A stretch of 64,000 bases of DNA from Actinocorallia herbida. GTDB lineage: Bacteria > Actinomycetota > Actinomycetes > Streptosporangiales > Streptosporangiaceae. The DNA lies in NCBI RefSeq assembly GCF_003751225.1, contig NZ_RJKE01000001.1, positions 124,001 to 188,000 of the forward strand, read 5' to 3'. Made by a program: the position numbers and the translations under genes. The number at the start of each line of letters is the position of its first letter. The stretch's first letter is position 1. The notes beneath the pieces are model-generated. The model did not search any database. It was not told the DNA's origin and saw only the letters and a program-made list of their open reading frames with translations. This document shows positions 49,669 to 57,574 of the stretch, in pieces.

Positions 49669-51038
49669 CGGCTTCTCTCCGCGGCGGGCTCGAAGGCCGC
49701 GACGGGTGGTCGCGTCCGCTCCCGGTGGACGCGCAGCAGCGCGCCCGCCGCGCCGACGGACAGGAACATCAGCCCGGTCGCGATGTGGAAGGCGAGCAGG
49801 TCGAAGGTGAGCGCGCCGATCACCGGGACGGCGATCGCGGCGGCGAGGGCCACCGCGAGGCTCCGGGTCCGGGCGTCGCACTCCGCCGCCCACCGCACCC
49901 GCGCGCAGGCGTAGATCCCGGCGAGCAGGATTCCGGCGAGGGTCAGCACGCCGACCGCGCCCGCGTCCAGCGCCGTCATGATCCACTGATTGTCGAAGGC
50001 GATGTACTTGGGGACGTACCAGGTGCCGATGCCGCGGCCGAACAGCGGATGCTTGGCGAACTCCGTCTGGGCGATCTCGTAGCGGTGCCTGCGGTACTCC
50101 ACGCTGGAGTCGGCCCCGAAGTTCGCGAACAGCCCGTAGATCGTCCGGAGGATCTTCGGGTAGACGACGGCGAGGACGGCGAGCGCCCCGGCCGACCCCG
50201 CGACGATCCTGGCCATCCGCCGCGCGGGCCAGCCCACGAGCAGCACGAGGAACGCCACGGCCACGCCGAGGATCGGCGAGCGGGACACCGAGAACAGCAG
50301 CCCCGAGGCGATGAGCCCGGTGCACGCCCACCAGACGCGCTGCGGCTCCCCCCGGTCCCGCGCGGCGAACGCGAAGTGGGCGGCCAGCGGCAGCAGCATC
50401 GCGCACACGACGCCGAACTCGATGGGATGCCCCGTGGTCGACGCGACCCGGGGCAGGCCGCCCCGGTCCAGCACCACCCCGCCCTCGGTGGCCGCGCGCA
50501 GCAGCGGCAGGTTCAGCAGCCGGGTCGCGTCGTAGGCGAAGAGGAACTGGAGGGCACCGAACACGCCCATGATCGCGCCGCCGACCACCGCGGCCTTGAG
50601 CAGCCGTTCCAGCCGTTCCCCGGTGCGGACGCCGTCGCAGACCGCGATCGCGAACCCCGTCAGGCCCAGCATGATCAGCAGGGTCCGGTCGGCGAGCTTC
50701 AACTCGTCGCCCGGCGTGTACCGCATGGCCGCCAGGCCGTAGCTGAGCAGGCAGGCGACCGCGAAGGCGAACAGCGCGGTCCGCACGGGGCTGCGCCCCT
50801 TGGCCACCCCGAGCGTCATGGTGCAGGTGGCGCACAGCCAGGTCAGCGCGGTGCCGAGGGCGACGATGTCGGACGGCGACAGGGAGATGGGCAGGCCCGC
50901 CAGGACCAGCCGCGCCGGGATCACCGTGAGGAGCAGCACGTAGACGATGGCGAGTGACGCGCCGTCGACTGTGGGCCGCCGGACCGGGGCGGCGCCGTCC
51001 ACCGGAGGGGCGCCGGTCGACGTCCCGGTCGCGCTCAC
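49665..51038 (-). CDS. O-antigen ligase/Wzy-type polymerase membrane protein
   Basis: 457 residues from GTG 51038. Eleven or twelve hydrophobic segments, with a large extracytoplasmic loop before the last helices that holds SVEYRRHRYEIAQTEFAKHP, LFGRGIGTWYVPKYIAFDNQ and WIMTALDAGAVGVL, the Wzy_C pattern (a Gly-rich GxG then Asn/Asp near a helix). Arg residues in RVASTTGHPIEFG and RSPILG are further family-like sites. It would polymerise repeat units outside the membrane, or ligate them to a carrier. It overlaps its neighbours on both sides by 4 bp. Confidence 0.87.
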   Translation of the reverse strand: MSATGTSTGAPPVDGAAPVRRPTVDGASLAIVYVLLLTVIPARLVLAGLPISLSPSDIVALGTALTWLCATCTMTLGVAKGRSPVRTALFAFAVACLLSYGLAAMRYTPGDELKLADRTLLIMLGLTGFAIAVCDGVRTGERLERLLKAAVVGGAIMGVFGALQFLFAYDATRLLNLPLLRAATEGGVVLDRGGLPRVASTTGHPIEFGVVCAMLLPLAAHFAFAARDRGEPQRVWWACTGLIASGLLFSVSRSPILGVAVAFLVLLVGWPARRMARIVAGSAGALAVLAVVYPKILRTIYGLFANFGADSSVEYRRHRYEIAQTEFAKHPLFGRGIGTWYVPKYIAFDNQWIMTALDAGAVGVLTLAGILLAGIYACARVRWAAECDARTRSLAVALAAAIAVPVIGALTFDLLAFHIATGLMFLSVGAAGALLRVHRERTRPPVAAFEPAAERSR

Positions 51039-51688
51039 GCGGCGCTCGCCACGTCGACCTTGCGCAGCCTGCGGGTCCGTCTGGCCACCGCGAGGCTCTC
51101 GGCGGCGAACCCCGCGAACACCCCGGCGATCCCGCCGACCGCCAGCGTGATCACCGCGGCGCGCGACTTGCCCGCCTTCTCCGGCAGGGGCGCGCTGGGC
51201 GGCGCGATCACGCTGATCGTCAGATAGCTGGCCCTGGGCGCCTTGACCAGCTGCTGCTGCCGGACCAGCTCGCGGACCACCTTGTCGGCCACCCGGCGCA
51301 CCATCGCGGTGGCCTCGGCGGGCCGGGTGCTGGTGCCGGTGATGAACAGGAAGGGCGTCTGCACCAGCAGCTCGGGATTGGGCGACCCGTTGTTGATGGT
51401 GAAGGTCGGGTCCTCGTCGGGGGAGACGCCCAGTTCCGCGAGGGACTCGGGCGTCTGGAGCGCGGCGACGAGGATCGACGCGGTGAGGTTCAGGCCCTTG
51501 TCGAAGTCCAGCAGCGGGTTGCCCTCCGCCGGGCTCGTGGGCTTGGTGATGATGAGGGTCGCGCCCGACACGTACTCCGTCGGGATCGAGACATAGGCCA
51601 GCGCCATGCCCGCGATCGCCAGCGCGAACGCGGTGCCGGTGATGTACCAGCGCCGGAACAGGACGAGCACCGTGCCCCAGAAGTCCAT
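51035..51688 (-). CDS. Wzz-like chain-length/polysaccharide co-polymerase protein
   Basis: 217 residues. Two membrane segments bracket an extracytoplasmic domain: TGTAFALAIAGMALAYVSIP near residue 17 with PTEYVSGATLIITKP after it, and AVITLAVGGIAGVFAGFAAE near residue 180. The loop contains SPAEGNPLLDFDKGLNLTAS, also found in altered form in the gene upstream (NPLLQFNESLQTTA). The typical Wzz domain lacks a C-terminal kinase here. It would set glycan chain length with the Wzy protein. The stop overlaps the Wzy start (GTGA), and it lies 17 bp after its paralogue. Confidence 0.75.
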   Translation of the reverse strand: MDFWGTVLVLFRRWYITGTAFALAIAGMALAYVSIPTEYVSGATLIITKPTSPAEGNPLLDFDKGLNLTASILVAALQTPESLAELGVSPDEDPTFTINNGSPNPELLVQTPFLFITGTSTRPAEATAMVRRVADKVVRELVRQQQLVKAPRASYLTISVIAPPSAPLPEKAGKSRAAVITLAVGGIAGVFAGFAAESLAVARRTRRLRKVDVASAA

Positions 51689-51705
51689 CGGTTTTCCTTC
51701 GGAGC

Positions 51706-52707
51706 TCAGGCCAGCCGGCGGATCTCGTCGTCATGGCGCGCGTCGGCGGGTTCGTCGTCGAACCTGATGGCGCCGAACACCACGGTGTCCTCCCTGCCGT
51801 CGGGGGCCTGCGGGACGGAGAGCTCGTCGGCGTCGTCCGGGTCGTCCTCCGGGTCCGGCTCCGCGCCGGGGCCTGTGCCCTCGGCGCTCCCGTCCGCGGT
51901 GTCGGCGGCGTCCAGCGCGGGCGCGGGGCCGGGCGGGACCGCGCGGTCCGCGGTGACGGGCTCGGCCTCGCCGGGCAGCGTCCGCTGGGCCGGCACGGCG
52001 TACCCGGCCGGGGCCCGCCACCCCACCGACATCGCGTGACGGCGCTGGGCCCGCCGGACGAACGGGTAGGCCAGCAGGAACGCCGCGACGATCACGGCTG
52101 CGGGCGCGCCCGCGGTGGCCACGAGCCGGGTCTTCTGGACGGTCTTCAACGGGTCGGTCGAGACGTTCGACACCGAGATGTAGGTCGACCCGGGGGCTTT
52201 CAGCGACTCCTGGAGGCGCTTGAGGTCACCGCGGATGTACTCGCGCACCGCGGTGACGACCGCCTCGGCCTTCGCGGCGGTGGGGCTCTCGGCCGTGATG
52301 TAGATGAACGGCCCCGTCTGGGTGGCGGCGAGCAGGTCGGCGTTGGAGCGGCCGTCGTCGACCTGGAGCCGGGTGTCGCCGTTGAGCGGCGCGCCCACCC
52401 CCGCCTTCACGTCCTCGGTGTTGGCCGCGAGGATCAGCAGCGCCGCGGTCGTCTGGAGGCTCTCGTTGAACTGGAGCAGCGGATTGTAGGAGGTGTCCCC
52501 GTCATCCTCCGCGCCGGTCTCGGCCTTCTGGGAGCCCCCGGAGGTGGGCGCGGTGAGGATCATCGTCGCGGACACCTGGTACCGGACCGGCACCTGCCGA
52601 TAGGTGAGGACTCCCGCCGCGACCGCGAGCACCAGGACCGGAATGGTGAAGATCGGACGCCTCAGGAGCCCGAGAAATGTCGGCCAGAGTTTCATCCGCC
52701 CCGTCAC
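51706..52707 (-). CDS. Wzz-like co-polymerase protein with long cytoplasmic tail
   Basis: 333 residues from GTG 52707; ATG 52695 is an alternative. First membrane segment FTIPVLVLAVAAGVLTYRQV, then PVRYQVSATMILTAPTSG; the second is AGAPAAVIVAAFLLAYPFVR near residue 210. It is a paralogue of the next gene (NPLLQFNESLQTTAALLILA against NPLLDFDKGLNLTASILVAA). The last ~110 residues are a cytoplasmic Pro/Ala/Asp/Glu-rich tail (DPEDDPDDADE) ending in DEIRRLA, with no kinase motif. It opens the four-gene minus-strand operon and diverges from the PAP2 gene. Confidence 0.75.
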   Translation of the reverse strand: MTGRMKLWPTFLGLLRRPIFTIPVLVLAVAAGVLTYRQVPVRYQVSATMILTAPTSGGSQKAETGAEDDGDTSYNPLLQFNESLQTTAALLILAANTEDVKAGVGAPLNGDTRLQVDDGRSNADLLAATQTGPFIYITAESPTAAKAEAVVTAVREYIRGDLKRLQESLKAPGSTYISVSNVSTDPLKTVQKTRLVATAGAPAAVIVAAFLLAYPFVRRAQRRHAMSVGWRAPAGYAVPAQRTLPGEAEPVTADRAVPPGPAPALDAADTADGSAEGTGPGAEPDPEDDPDDADELSVPQAPDGREDTVVFGAIRFDDEPADARHDDEIRRLA

Positions 52708-52812
52708 ACCGCCTAAACGTCTCTGCCCCGTGGTCGTGCCCGTTTCCGTGTGATCCGCGTTTCCGAAGCTACGCGATCAGTAGGTTGGGCACTAGACCGA
52801 TCGGGGACGCGC

Positions 52813-53757
52813 ATGTCAATCGTTGTCGTGGGGCGCAAAGCGGGAAAGGTCGCCGTCGGCTGCGGCCTCGCGCTGTGCGCTTTGTATCTCCTGGCAGTGG
52901 CGTCGCCCCCGGGCCAGCTGCTGGAGGACGCGGTGCTGCGCGTGGCGGATAACGGCCACGCCGACCCTTTGGCCGCGCGTCTGGCCGAGCGGTTGCTCGG
53001 GCTCGTCTCGGTCTGGTCGGTGGCCGCCGCGCTGGCCGTCGTGTTCGAGACGGGCAGGCGCCGGGGCGGGCTGCCGCTGGCTTTCGCGGCGGTCGTGGTG
53101 ATCGCCGGGCCGCTGCTGACGGTGGAGCTGCTCCAGTCGGTGCTGCCCAGACCGCTGCTGCTGGCGCACGGCATCCGCCGGGAGGACCAGGGCTTTCCCA
53201 GCGGCCACACCGCGGTCGGCATGGCGGCGCTGTGCGCCGTCGCCCTCGTCGCGCCGTACCGGCTGCGGACTCCCGTGCTGCTGGCCGCCCTGCCCTGCGC
53301 CCTCGCGGGCGCGGCGACGGTCGCGGTGGGCTGGCACCGGCCGTCCGACACCCTCGGCAGCGATCTCGTGGTGCTGTGCTGGACGGCCGTCGTGCTGGCG
53401 TTCCTGGCCCACCGGGGCGCCCTGCGCCAGGTGGTTCCGCAGCCCGATCCCCGGGCGCCCGCCCCGGTGGACGGCCGCGGCGAACGGTGGACCGCCGGGG
53501 TCCTCACCGCGCTCGCCTGGCTGCTCGCGGGAGGCGTGCTGGCGGGCGGCCTGATCGCGGCGCAGGCGCTGCGGAGCAGCCCGGCGCCGGAGGAGACGGT
53601 GCTCCTGCCGGCGTTCTGGGCGGGGCAGGCCGCGGCGCTGCTCGGCTCGGTCGGCGCGGTGCTGGGGCTGCTCGCCATGATGCGCGGGCTCGAGACGGTC
53701 AGCCCAGGCGGGACGAGAGGTCCCGCCAGGATCCGGCGGACAGGTCGCGTGCGCTGA
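52813..53757 (+). CDS. PAP2-family phosphatase, possibly undecaprenyl-pyrophosphate phosphatase
   Basis: 314 residues from ATG 52813. Six to eight hydrophobic segments. The PAP2 catalytic motifs are visible: LPRPLLLAHGI (a loose first motif), DQGFPSGHTAVGMAALC (PSGH near 130) and GWHRPSDTLGSDLVV (third motif with His and Asp). Such enzymes dephosphorylate lipid pyrophosphates, and recycling of undecaprenyl pyrophosphate after glycan polymerisation would fit the location. A longer start at 52750 overlaps the promoter and is unlikely. The 3' end overlaps the convergent epimerase by 59 bp. Confidence 0.85.
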   Translation: MSIVVVGRKAGKVAVGCGLALCALYLLAVASPPGQLLEDAVLRVADNGHADPLAARLAERLLGLVSVWSVAAALAVVFETGRRRGGLPLAFAAVVVIAGPLLTVELLQSVLPRPLLLAHGIRREDQGFPSGHTAVGMAALCAVALVAPYRLRTPVLLAALPCALAGAATVAVGWHRPSDTLGSDLVVLCWTAVVLAFLAHRGALRQVVPQPDPRAPAPVDGRGERWTAGVLTALAWLLAGGVLAGGLIAAQALRSSPAPEETVLLPAFWAGQAAALLGSVGAVLGLLAMMRGLETVSPGGTRGPARIRRTGRVR

Positions 53758-54241
53758 TCGCGGTGACCGCACGGGGCCAGTCGATCTTCAGTTCGGGGTC
53801 GTCGTAGCGGACCGCCAGATCCTCGGCCGGGTCGTGCTCCCGGTCGATCCGGTAGCAGACGTCGGCGTCGGTCAGCGCCTGGAAGCCGTGCAGCAGGCCG
53901 GGCGGGACGTACAGGGTGGCGCACTCGGCGTCGTCGAGCGTGGTCTCCAGGCGCTCCCCGAACGTCGCGGAGCCGGGCCGGACGTCCACCACCACGTCGA
54001 GGACCGCGCCGCGGGCGCACCGCACCAGCTTGGCCTCGCCCCGGCCCGACCTGCCGTGCATCCCGCGGATCGTGCCCGCCCGGGAACGCGACTGGCTGTC
54101 CTGGACGAACCCCGCGGGGTCGAGCCCGTGCGCCGCGGCGAGCGCGGTGTCGAAGGTCCGGGTGAAGAAGCCCCGGTCGTCGTGGACCGGGACCGGTCGG
54201 AACAGCAGTACCCCCGGCAGGGCGGTGCGCTCTACCCTCAT
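53699..54241 (-). CDS. NDP-4-keto-6-deoxysugar 3,5-epimerase (RfbC-like), second copy
   Basis: 180 residues from ATG 54241. Cupin epimerase with PVPVHDDRGFFTRTFDTALA, TIRGMHGRSGRGEAKLVRCA (catalytic His in GMHGR), AVLDVVVDVRPGSATFGERL and YVPPGLLHGFQALTDADVCY. It is clearly related to the rfbC product at 35.5 kb, but the two are far apart and diverged, so one may act on another keto-sugar (for example a 3- or 5-epimerase for the C-methylated branch). It starts only 5 bp from the divergent GT2 gene and its end overlaps the PAP2 gene by 59 bp. Confidence 0.85.
   Translation of the reverse strand: MRVERTALPGVLLFRPVPVHDDRGFFTRTFDTALAAAHGLDPAGFVQDSQSRSRAGTIRGMHGRSGRGEAKLVRCARGAVLDVVVDVRPGSATFGERLETTLDDAECATLYVPPGLLHGFQALTDADVCYRIDREHDPAEDLAVRYDDPELKIDWPRAVTAISARDLSAGSWRDLSSRLG
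54233..54238 (+). promoter_or_regulatory. Leaderless -10 box (TACCCT) of the GT2 gene at 54247
   Basis: TACCCT, then 8 bp to the GTG at 54247. It lies next to the divergent epimerase start (54241), so the promoter is embedded in that gene's first codons. Confidence 0.45.
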
Positions 54242-54246
54242 GTGCT

Positions 54247-55080
54247 GTGACCCTTCCGGTGGTGAGTGTCGTGGTGCCCGCCCACAACGAGGAGGCGGTG
54301 ATCGGGGACGGTCTGCGGCGGCTGCTCGCGGGGACCCGGCCCGGCGAGGTCGAGGTGATCGTGGTGGCCAACGCCTGCACGGACCGGACGGCCGAGGCGG
54401 CCAGGGCGGCGGGCGTCCGGGTGATCGAGACCGAGGTGCCGGGCAAGCACCACGCCCTGCACCTGGGCGACGCGGCGTGCGCCGTGTTCCCCCGCCTGTA
54501 CCTCGACGCCGACGTCGCCCTGACGGGGCTGCGCGCCCTGCTGGAGGCGATCGCCCGTCCGGGGGTGCTGGCCTGCGCGCCGGTCCCGCACTGGGACCTG
54601 ACCGGCTGCGGACCCGTCGTCCGGCGCGTCCACCGCACCCACGACAGGCTCATCGCGCCGACCCGGGTGCTCGCCGGGGCGGGTGCCTACCTGCTGAGCG
54701 AGGAGGGCCACCGCCGGGTGTTCCCGCTGCCCGACGGGCTGCTCGCCGACGACGGCTGGGTCCACGCGGCCTTCACCGGACCGGAGCGCACGGCGGTGCC
54801 CGAGGCCGTCACGGTGGTCCGCCAGACCCGGACGGTCCGGGCGCATCTGCGCCGCCGCGCGCGGGTGCGGCGCGGCAACCGCCAGCTCGCCGCGCTCGGC
54901 AGGCCGGCGTCCGCGCGTCCCCTGGGCGCGGGCGACCTGCTCGGCCTGGCCCGCCGCGGCGGGGCGGGGCCGCTCGACGTCGCCTGCTACGCCGCGGTCA
55001 TGCTGCTGGACAAGGCGTCGGCTCATTGGCCCGGCGGCTCCGGCTGGGGCGCGGACCGGACGTCCAGGGCCGCCTCGTAG
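54247..55080 (+). CDS. GT2 family glycosyltransferase
   Basis: 277 residues from GTG 54247. GT-A fold with VVSVVVPAHNEEAVIGDGLR, VIVVANACTDRTAEAARAAG and the metal-binding LYLDADVALTG near residue 96; ADDGWVHAAFTGPERTAVPE holds the probable catalytic Asp. It would add a sugar to the growing repeat unit or to a related glycolipid. Five base pairs separate it from the divergent epimerase gene, and its last 58 bp overlap the convergent GT4 gene. The C-terminal third is basic (LRRRARVRRGNRQLAALG). Confidence 0.85.
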   Translation: MTLPVVSVVVPAHNEEAVIGDGLRRLLAGTRPGEVEVIVVANACTDRTAEAARAAGVRVIETEVPGKHHALHLGDAACAVFPRLYLDADVALTGLRALLEAIARPGVLACAPVPHWDLTGCGPVVRRVHRTHDRLIAPTRVLAGAGAYLLSEEGHRRVFPLPDGLLADDGWVHAAFTGPERTAVPEAVTVVRQTRTVRAHLRRRARVRRGNRQLAALGRPASARPLGAGDLLGLARRGGAGPLDVACYAAVMLLDKASAHWPGGSGWGADRTSRAAS

Positions 55081-56252
55081 GCGGCGATGAGCGCCTTCTT
55101 GGAGTGCGCCCACGACAGCGGGCCGGCCACCCGTGCCCGGCCCAGCTCGCCCATCCGGCGGCGCCCGGCCGGATCGTCGAGCAGCCGCGAGACCAGCGCG
55201 GCGAACACCGCCTCGTCGTCGTCCGGGGCGTACAGCGCGGCCTCGCCCGCCGAGACCCGGGCCTCCCGCAGCTCGAACGACACGATCGGGCGGCCCATCG
55301 CCATGTACTCCATGACCTTGTTCATCGTGGAGACGTCGTTCAGCGGGTTGTGCGGGTCGGGGGACAGGCACACGTCGGCGGTCGACAGGTAGCGCAGCAG
55401 GTCCTCATCGGGGATCCGCCCTGTGAAGTCGACGTGCTCCGCGAGGCCCAGCTCGGCCGACAGCTCCCGCATCGCCGCGAAGGTGTCGCCCGCGCCGATG
55501 AACGTGGCGTGCCAGTCGTCGCGGGTCGCGCGCAGCTCCGCGAGGGCGCGCAGCGCGTAGTCGACGCCGTCCTGCGGCCCCATGACGCCCAGGTAGCACA
55601 GCAGGTAGGGCTTGCCGTGCTTGAGCTCGGGCTCCGCGGCCACCTCGTGGAACCGTTCGACGACCGGGGCGCTGCGGACCACGAACACCTCCTCGGGCCG
55701 TTTGCCGCCCCGCCGGACGGCCGCGTCCCGGTAGCTCTCGTTCGTGGCGATGACGATGTCGGCGGCCCGGTAGGTGGCCAGCTCCATCCGCTCGACCGCC
55801 CGGTAGAGCAGGTCCCTGCCGCGCCCGGCGAACCGCGACAGGTAGAGCTCGGGCACCAGGTCGTGCTGGTCGAAGACGAACCGGGCGCCGCGCCGCCGCA
55901 TCCGCCGAGCCAGCGGGAAGAAGAGGTCGGGCGGGTTGCAGGCGTGGACCACGTCGACCGGCCCCACCTTGCGGGCGAGCCGCCAGGTGTGCCAGAGCGC
56001 GGTGCCGTACTCCTTCAGGTAGCCCGCGGGCCCGCCTTCGGCGGCCTTCAACGGGTACCGGTGGATCCGGACGCCGTCGATCACCGCCTCGGGCTCGGTG
56101 TCCCGCGACGTGCCCTGCGGGCAGATGACGTCCACCTCCCACCCTGCCTCGCGCAGCGCCTGGCATTCCTGCCAGACCCGCCGGTCGAACGGGACGGAGA
56201 GGTTCTCCACGATGATCAGGGTGCGCTTCGCCCCCGCGTTCTCCGCGTTCAC
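55023..56252 (-). CDS. GT4 family glycosyltransferase
   Basis: 409 residues from ATG 56252 (ATGA overlap with the dehydrogenase gene). GT-B fold: TLIIVENLSVPFDRRVWQEC at the N-terminus, DVVHACNPPDLFFPLARRMR, FDQHDLVPELYL, and the C-terminal nucleotide-sugar site FTGRIPDEDLLRYLSTADVC then SPDPHNPLNDVSTMNKVMEY with the EYMAMGRPIVSFEL acidic region. Similar enzymes work in exopolysaccharide synthesis. It is the last gene of a five-gene minus-strand operon starting with the deacetylase at 60184. The 3' end overlaps the opposing GT2 by 58 bp. Confidence 0.88.
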   Translation of the reverse strand: MNAENAGAKRTLIIVENLSVPFDRRVWQECQALREAGWEVDVICPQGTSRDTEPEAVIDGVRIHRYPLKAAEGGPAGYLKEYGTALWHTWRLARKVGPVDVVHACNPPDLFFPLARRMRRRGARFVFDQHDLVPELYLSRFAGRGRDLLYRAVERMELATYRAADIVIATNESYRDAAVRRGGKRPEEVFVVRSAPVVERFHEVAAEPELKHGKPYLLCYLGVMGPQDGVDYALRALAELRATRDDWHATFIGAGDTFAAMRELSAELGLAEHVDFTGRIPDEDLLRYLSTADVCLSPDPHNPLNDVSTMNKVMEYMAMGRPIVSFELREARVSAGEAALYAPDDDEAVFAALVSRLLDDPAGRRRMGELGRARVAGPLSWAHSKKALIAAYEAALDVRSAPQPEPPGQ

Positions 56253-57574
56253 CAGGCGAGTCCCAGGTAGCCGGGGACGCCGCGCCGCGTCGCGGCGTCC
56301 GGGAGCCGGACGAGGTCGACGAGCACGCGGTCGCCCGCGTTCTCCAGGGCGGCCACCACCGCGGGGTCGGCGCAGCCGATCACGCAGACCTCGGCGTGGT
56401 CCAGCACCTCGACCGGGTCACTGCTGAGCAGCTCGCCCAGGTGGGGGAGGCGGGCCCGCATGTAGTCGCGGTTGGCGCCCATCAGCCGCGACAGCGAGAC
56501 GTTGGCGTCGTAGATGCGCAGGTCGTACCCCTTGCCGAGGAGGCGTTCGGCGAGTTCGACCAGCGGGCTCTCCCGCAGGTCGTCGGTGCCCGGTTTGAAC
56601 GACAGGCCGAACACCCCGATTCTGCGGCGGCCGGTCTCCTCGACCAGCCGGACGGCGCGGGCCAGATGCTCCTCGTTGGCGGGCAGCAGATGGTCCAGGA
56701 GCGGCACCGACACGTCGGCCCGGCGCGCGGCGTAGACCAGGCCGCGCACGTCCTTGGGCAGGCAGGACCCGCCGAACGCGAAGCCCGGCCGCAGGTAGGC
56801 GGGGCTGATGTTGAGCTTGCGGTCGCTGACGAACACGTCCATCACCGGCCCGGAGTCGACGCCCAGGGCCCGGCAGACCGCGCCGAGCTCGTTGGCGAAG
56901 GCGATCTTCAGCGCGTGGAAGGAGTTGTCGGCGTATTTGGTCATCTCGGCGACCGTGACCGGCACCCGGAACACCTCGCCGGGCAGGCCCTCGTACAGCG
57001 CGGCGACCACGTCGCCGCTGGCCGGGTCGAGTTCGCCGACCACGGTCTTGGGCGGGGCGAAGAAGTCGCGGACGCTGCTGCCCTCGCGCAGGAACTCGGG
57101 GTTCACCGCGACCCCGAAGTCGGTTCCCGCGACACGTCCCGAGTGCTTCTCCAGCAGCGGTACCAGCAACCGCTCGCAGGTGCCGGGCAGCATCGTGCTG
57201 CGGATGACCACGGTGTGCCGGGGCCCGGCGCGGTCGGCGAGCGCGGCGCCGATCTGCTCGGCGACCCGCTCCAGGAACTCCGTCGACAGGCTCCCGTTGG
57301 GGGCCGACGGGGTGCCCACGCAGATCAGCGAGACATCGGAGGCGGCGACGGCCGCCGCGGCGTCCGCGGTGACGGTGAGCCGCCCGGCGCCGACGACCTC
57401 CTCGGTCAGCGCGCCGATGTCGGCCTCGACCAGCGGCGCGACCCCCCGCGCCAGCAGGTCGAGCTTGCCGGGGTTGACGTCGACGCCGATGACGTCGTGG
57501 CCCAGCTTGGCCAGGCAGGCCGCGGAGACGCAGCCGACGTAGCCCAGCCCGAAGACGCTGACGCGCATGTTCAT
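56249..57574 (-). CDS. UDP-glucose/GDP-mannose dehydrogenase family, AlgD-like
   Basis: 441 residues from ATG 57574. Three-domain NDP-sugar dehydrogenase: MRVSVFGLGYVGCVSAACLA (NAD site), ICVGTPSAPNGSLSTEFLER, AVNPEFLREGSSVRDFFAPP, and GFAFGGSCLPKDVRGLVYAA with the catalytic Cys near 268; SFKPGTDDLRESPLVELAER is in the C-terminal domain. FAFGGSCLPKD is closest to GDP-mannose 6-dehydrogenases of the AlgD type, so a mannuronic-acid donor is likely but a UDP-glucuronate role is possible. It gives the glycan an acidic sugar. Overlaps of 4 bp with both neighbours. Confidence 0.9.
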   Translation of the reverse strand: MNMRVSVFGLGYVGCVSAACLAKLGHDVIGVDVNPGKLDLLARGVAPLVEADIGALTEEVVGAGRLTVTADAAAAVAASDVSLICVGTPSAPNGSLSTEFLERVAEQIGAALADRAGPRHTVVIRSTMLPGTCERLLVPLLEKHSGRVAGTDFGVAVNPEFLREGSSVRDFFAPPKTVVGELDPASGDVVAALYEGLPGEVFRVPVTVAEMTKYADNSFHALKIAFANELGAVCRALGVDSGPVMDVFVSDRKLNISPAYLRPGFAFGGSCLPKDVRGLVYAARRADVSVPLLDHLLPANEEHLARAVRLVEETGRRRIGVFGLSFKPGTDDLRESPLVELAERLLGKGYDLRIYDANVSLSRLMGANRDYMRARLPHLGELLSSDPVEVLDHAEVCVIGCADPAVVAALENAGDRVLVDLVRLPDAATRRGVPGYLGLAW

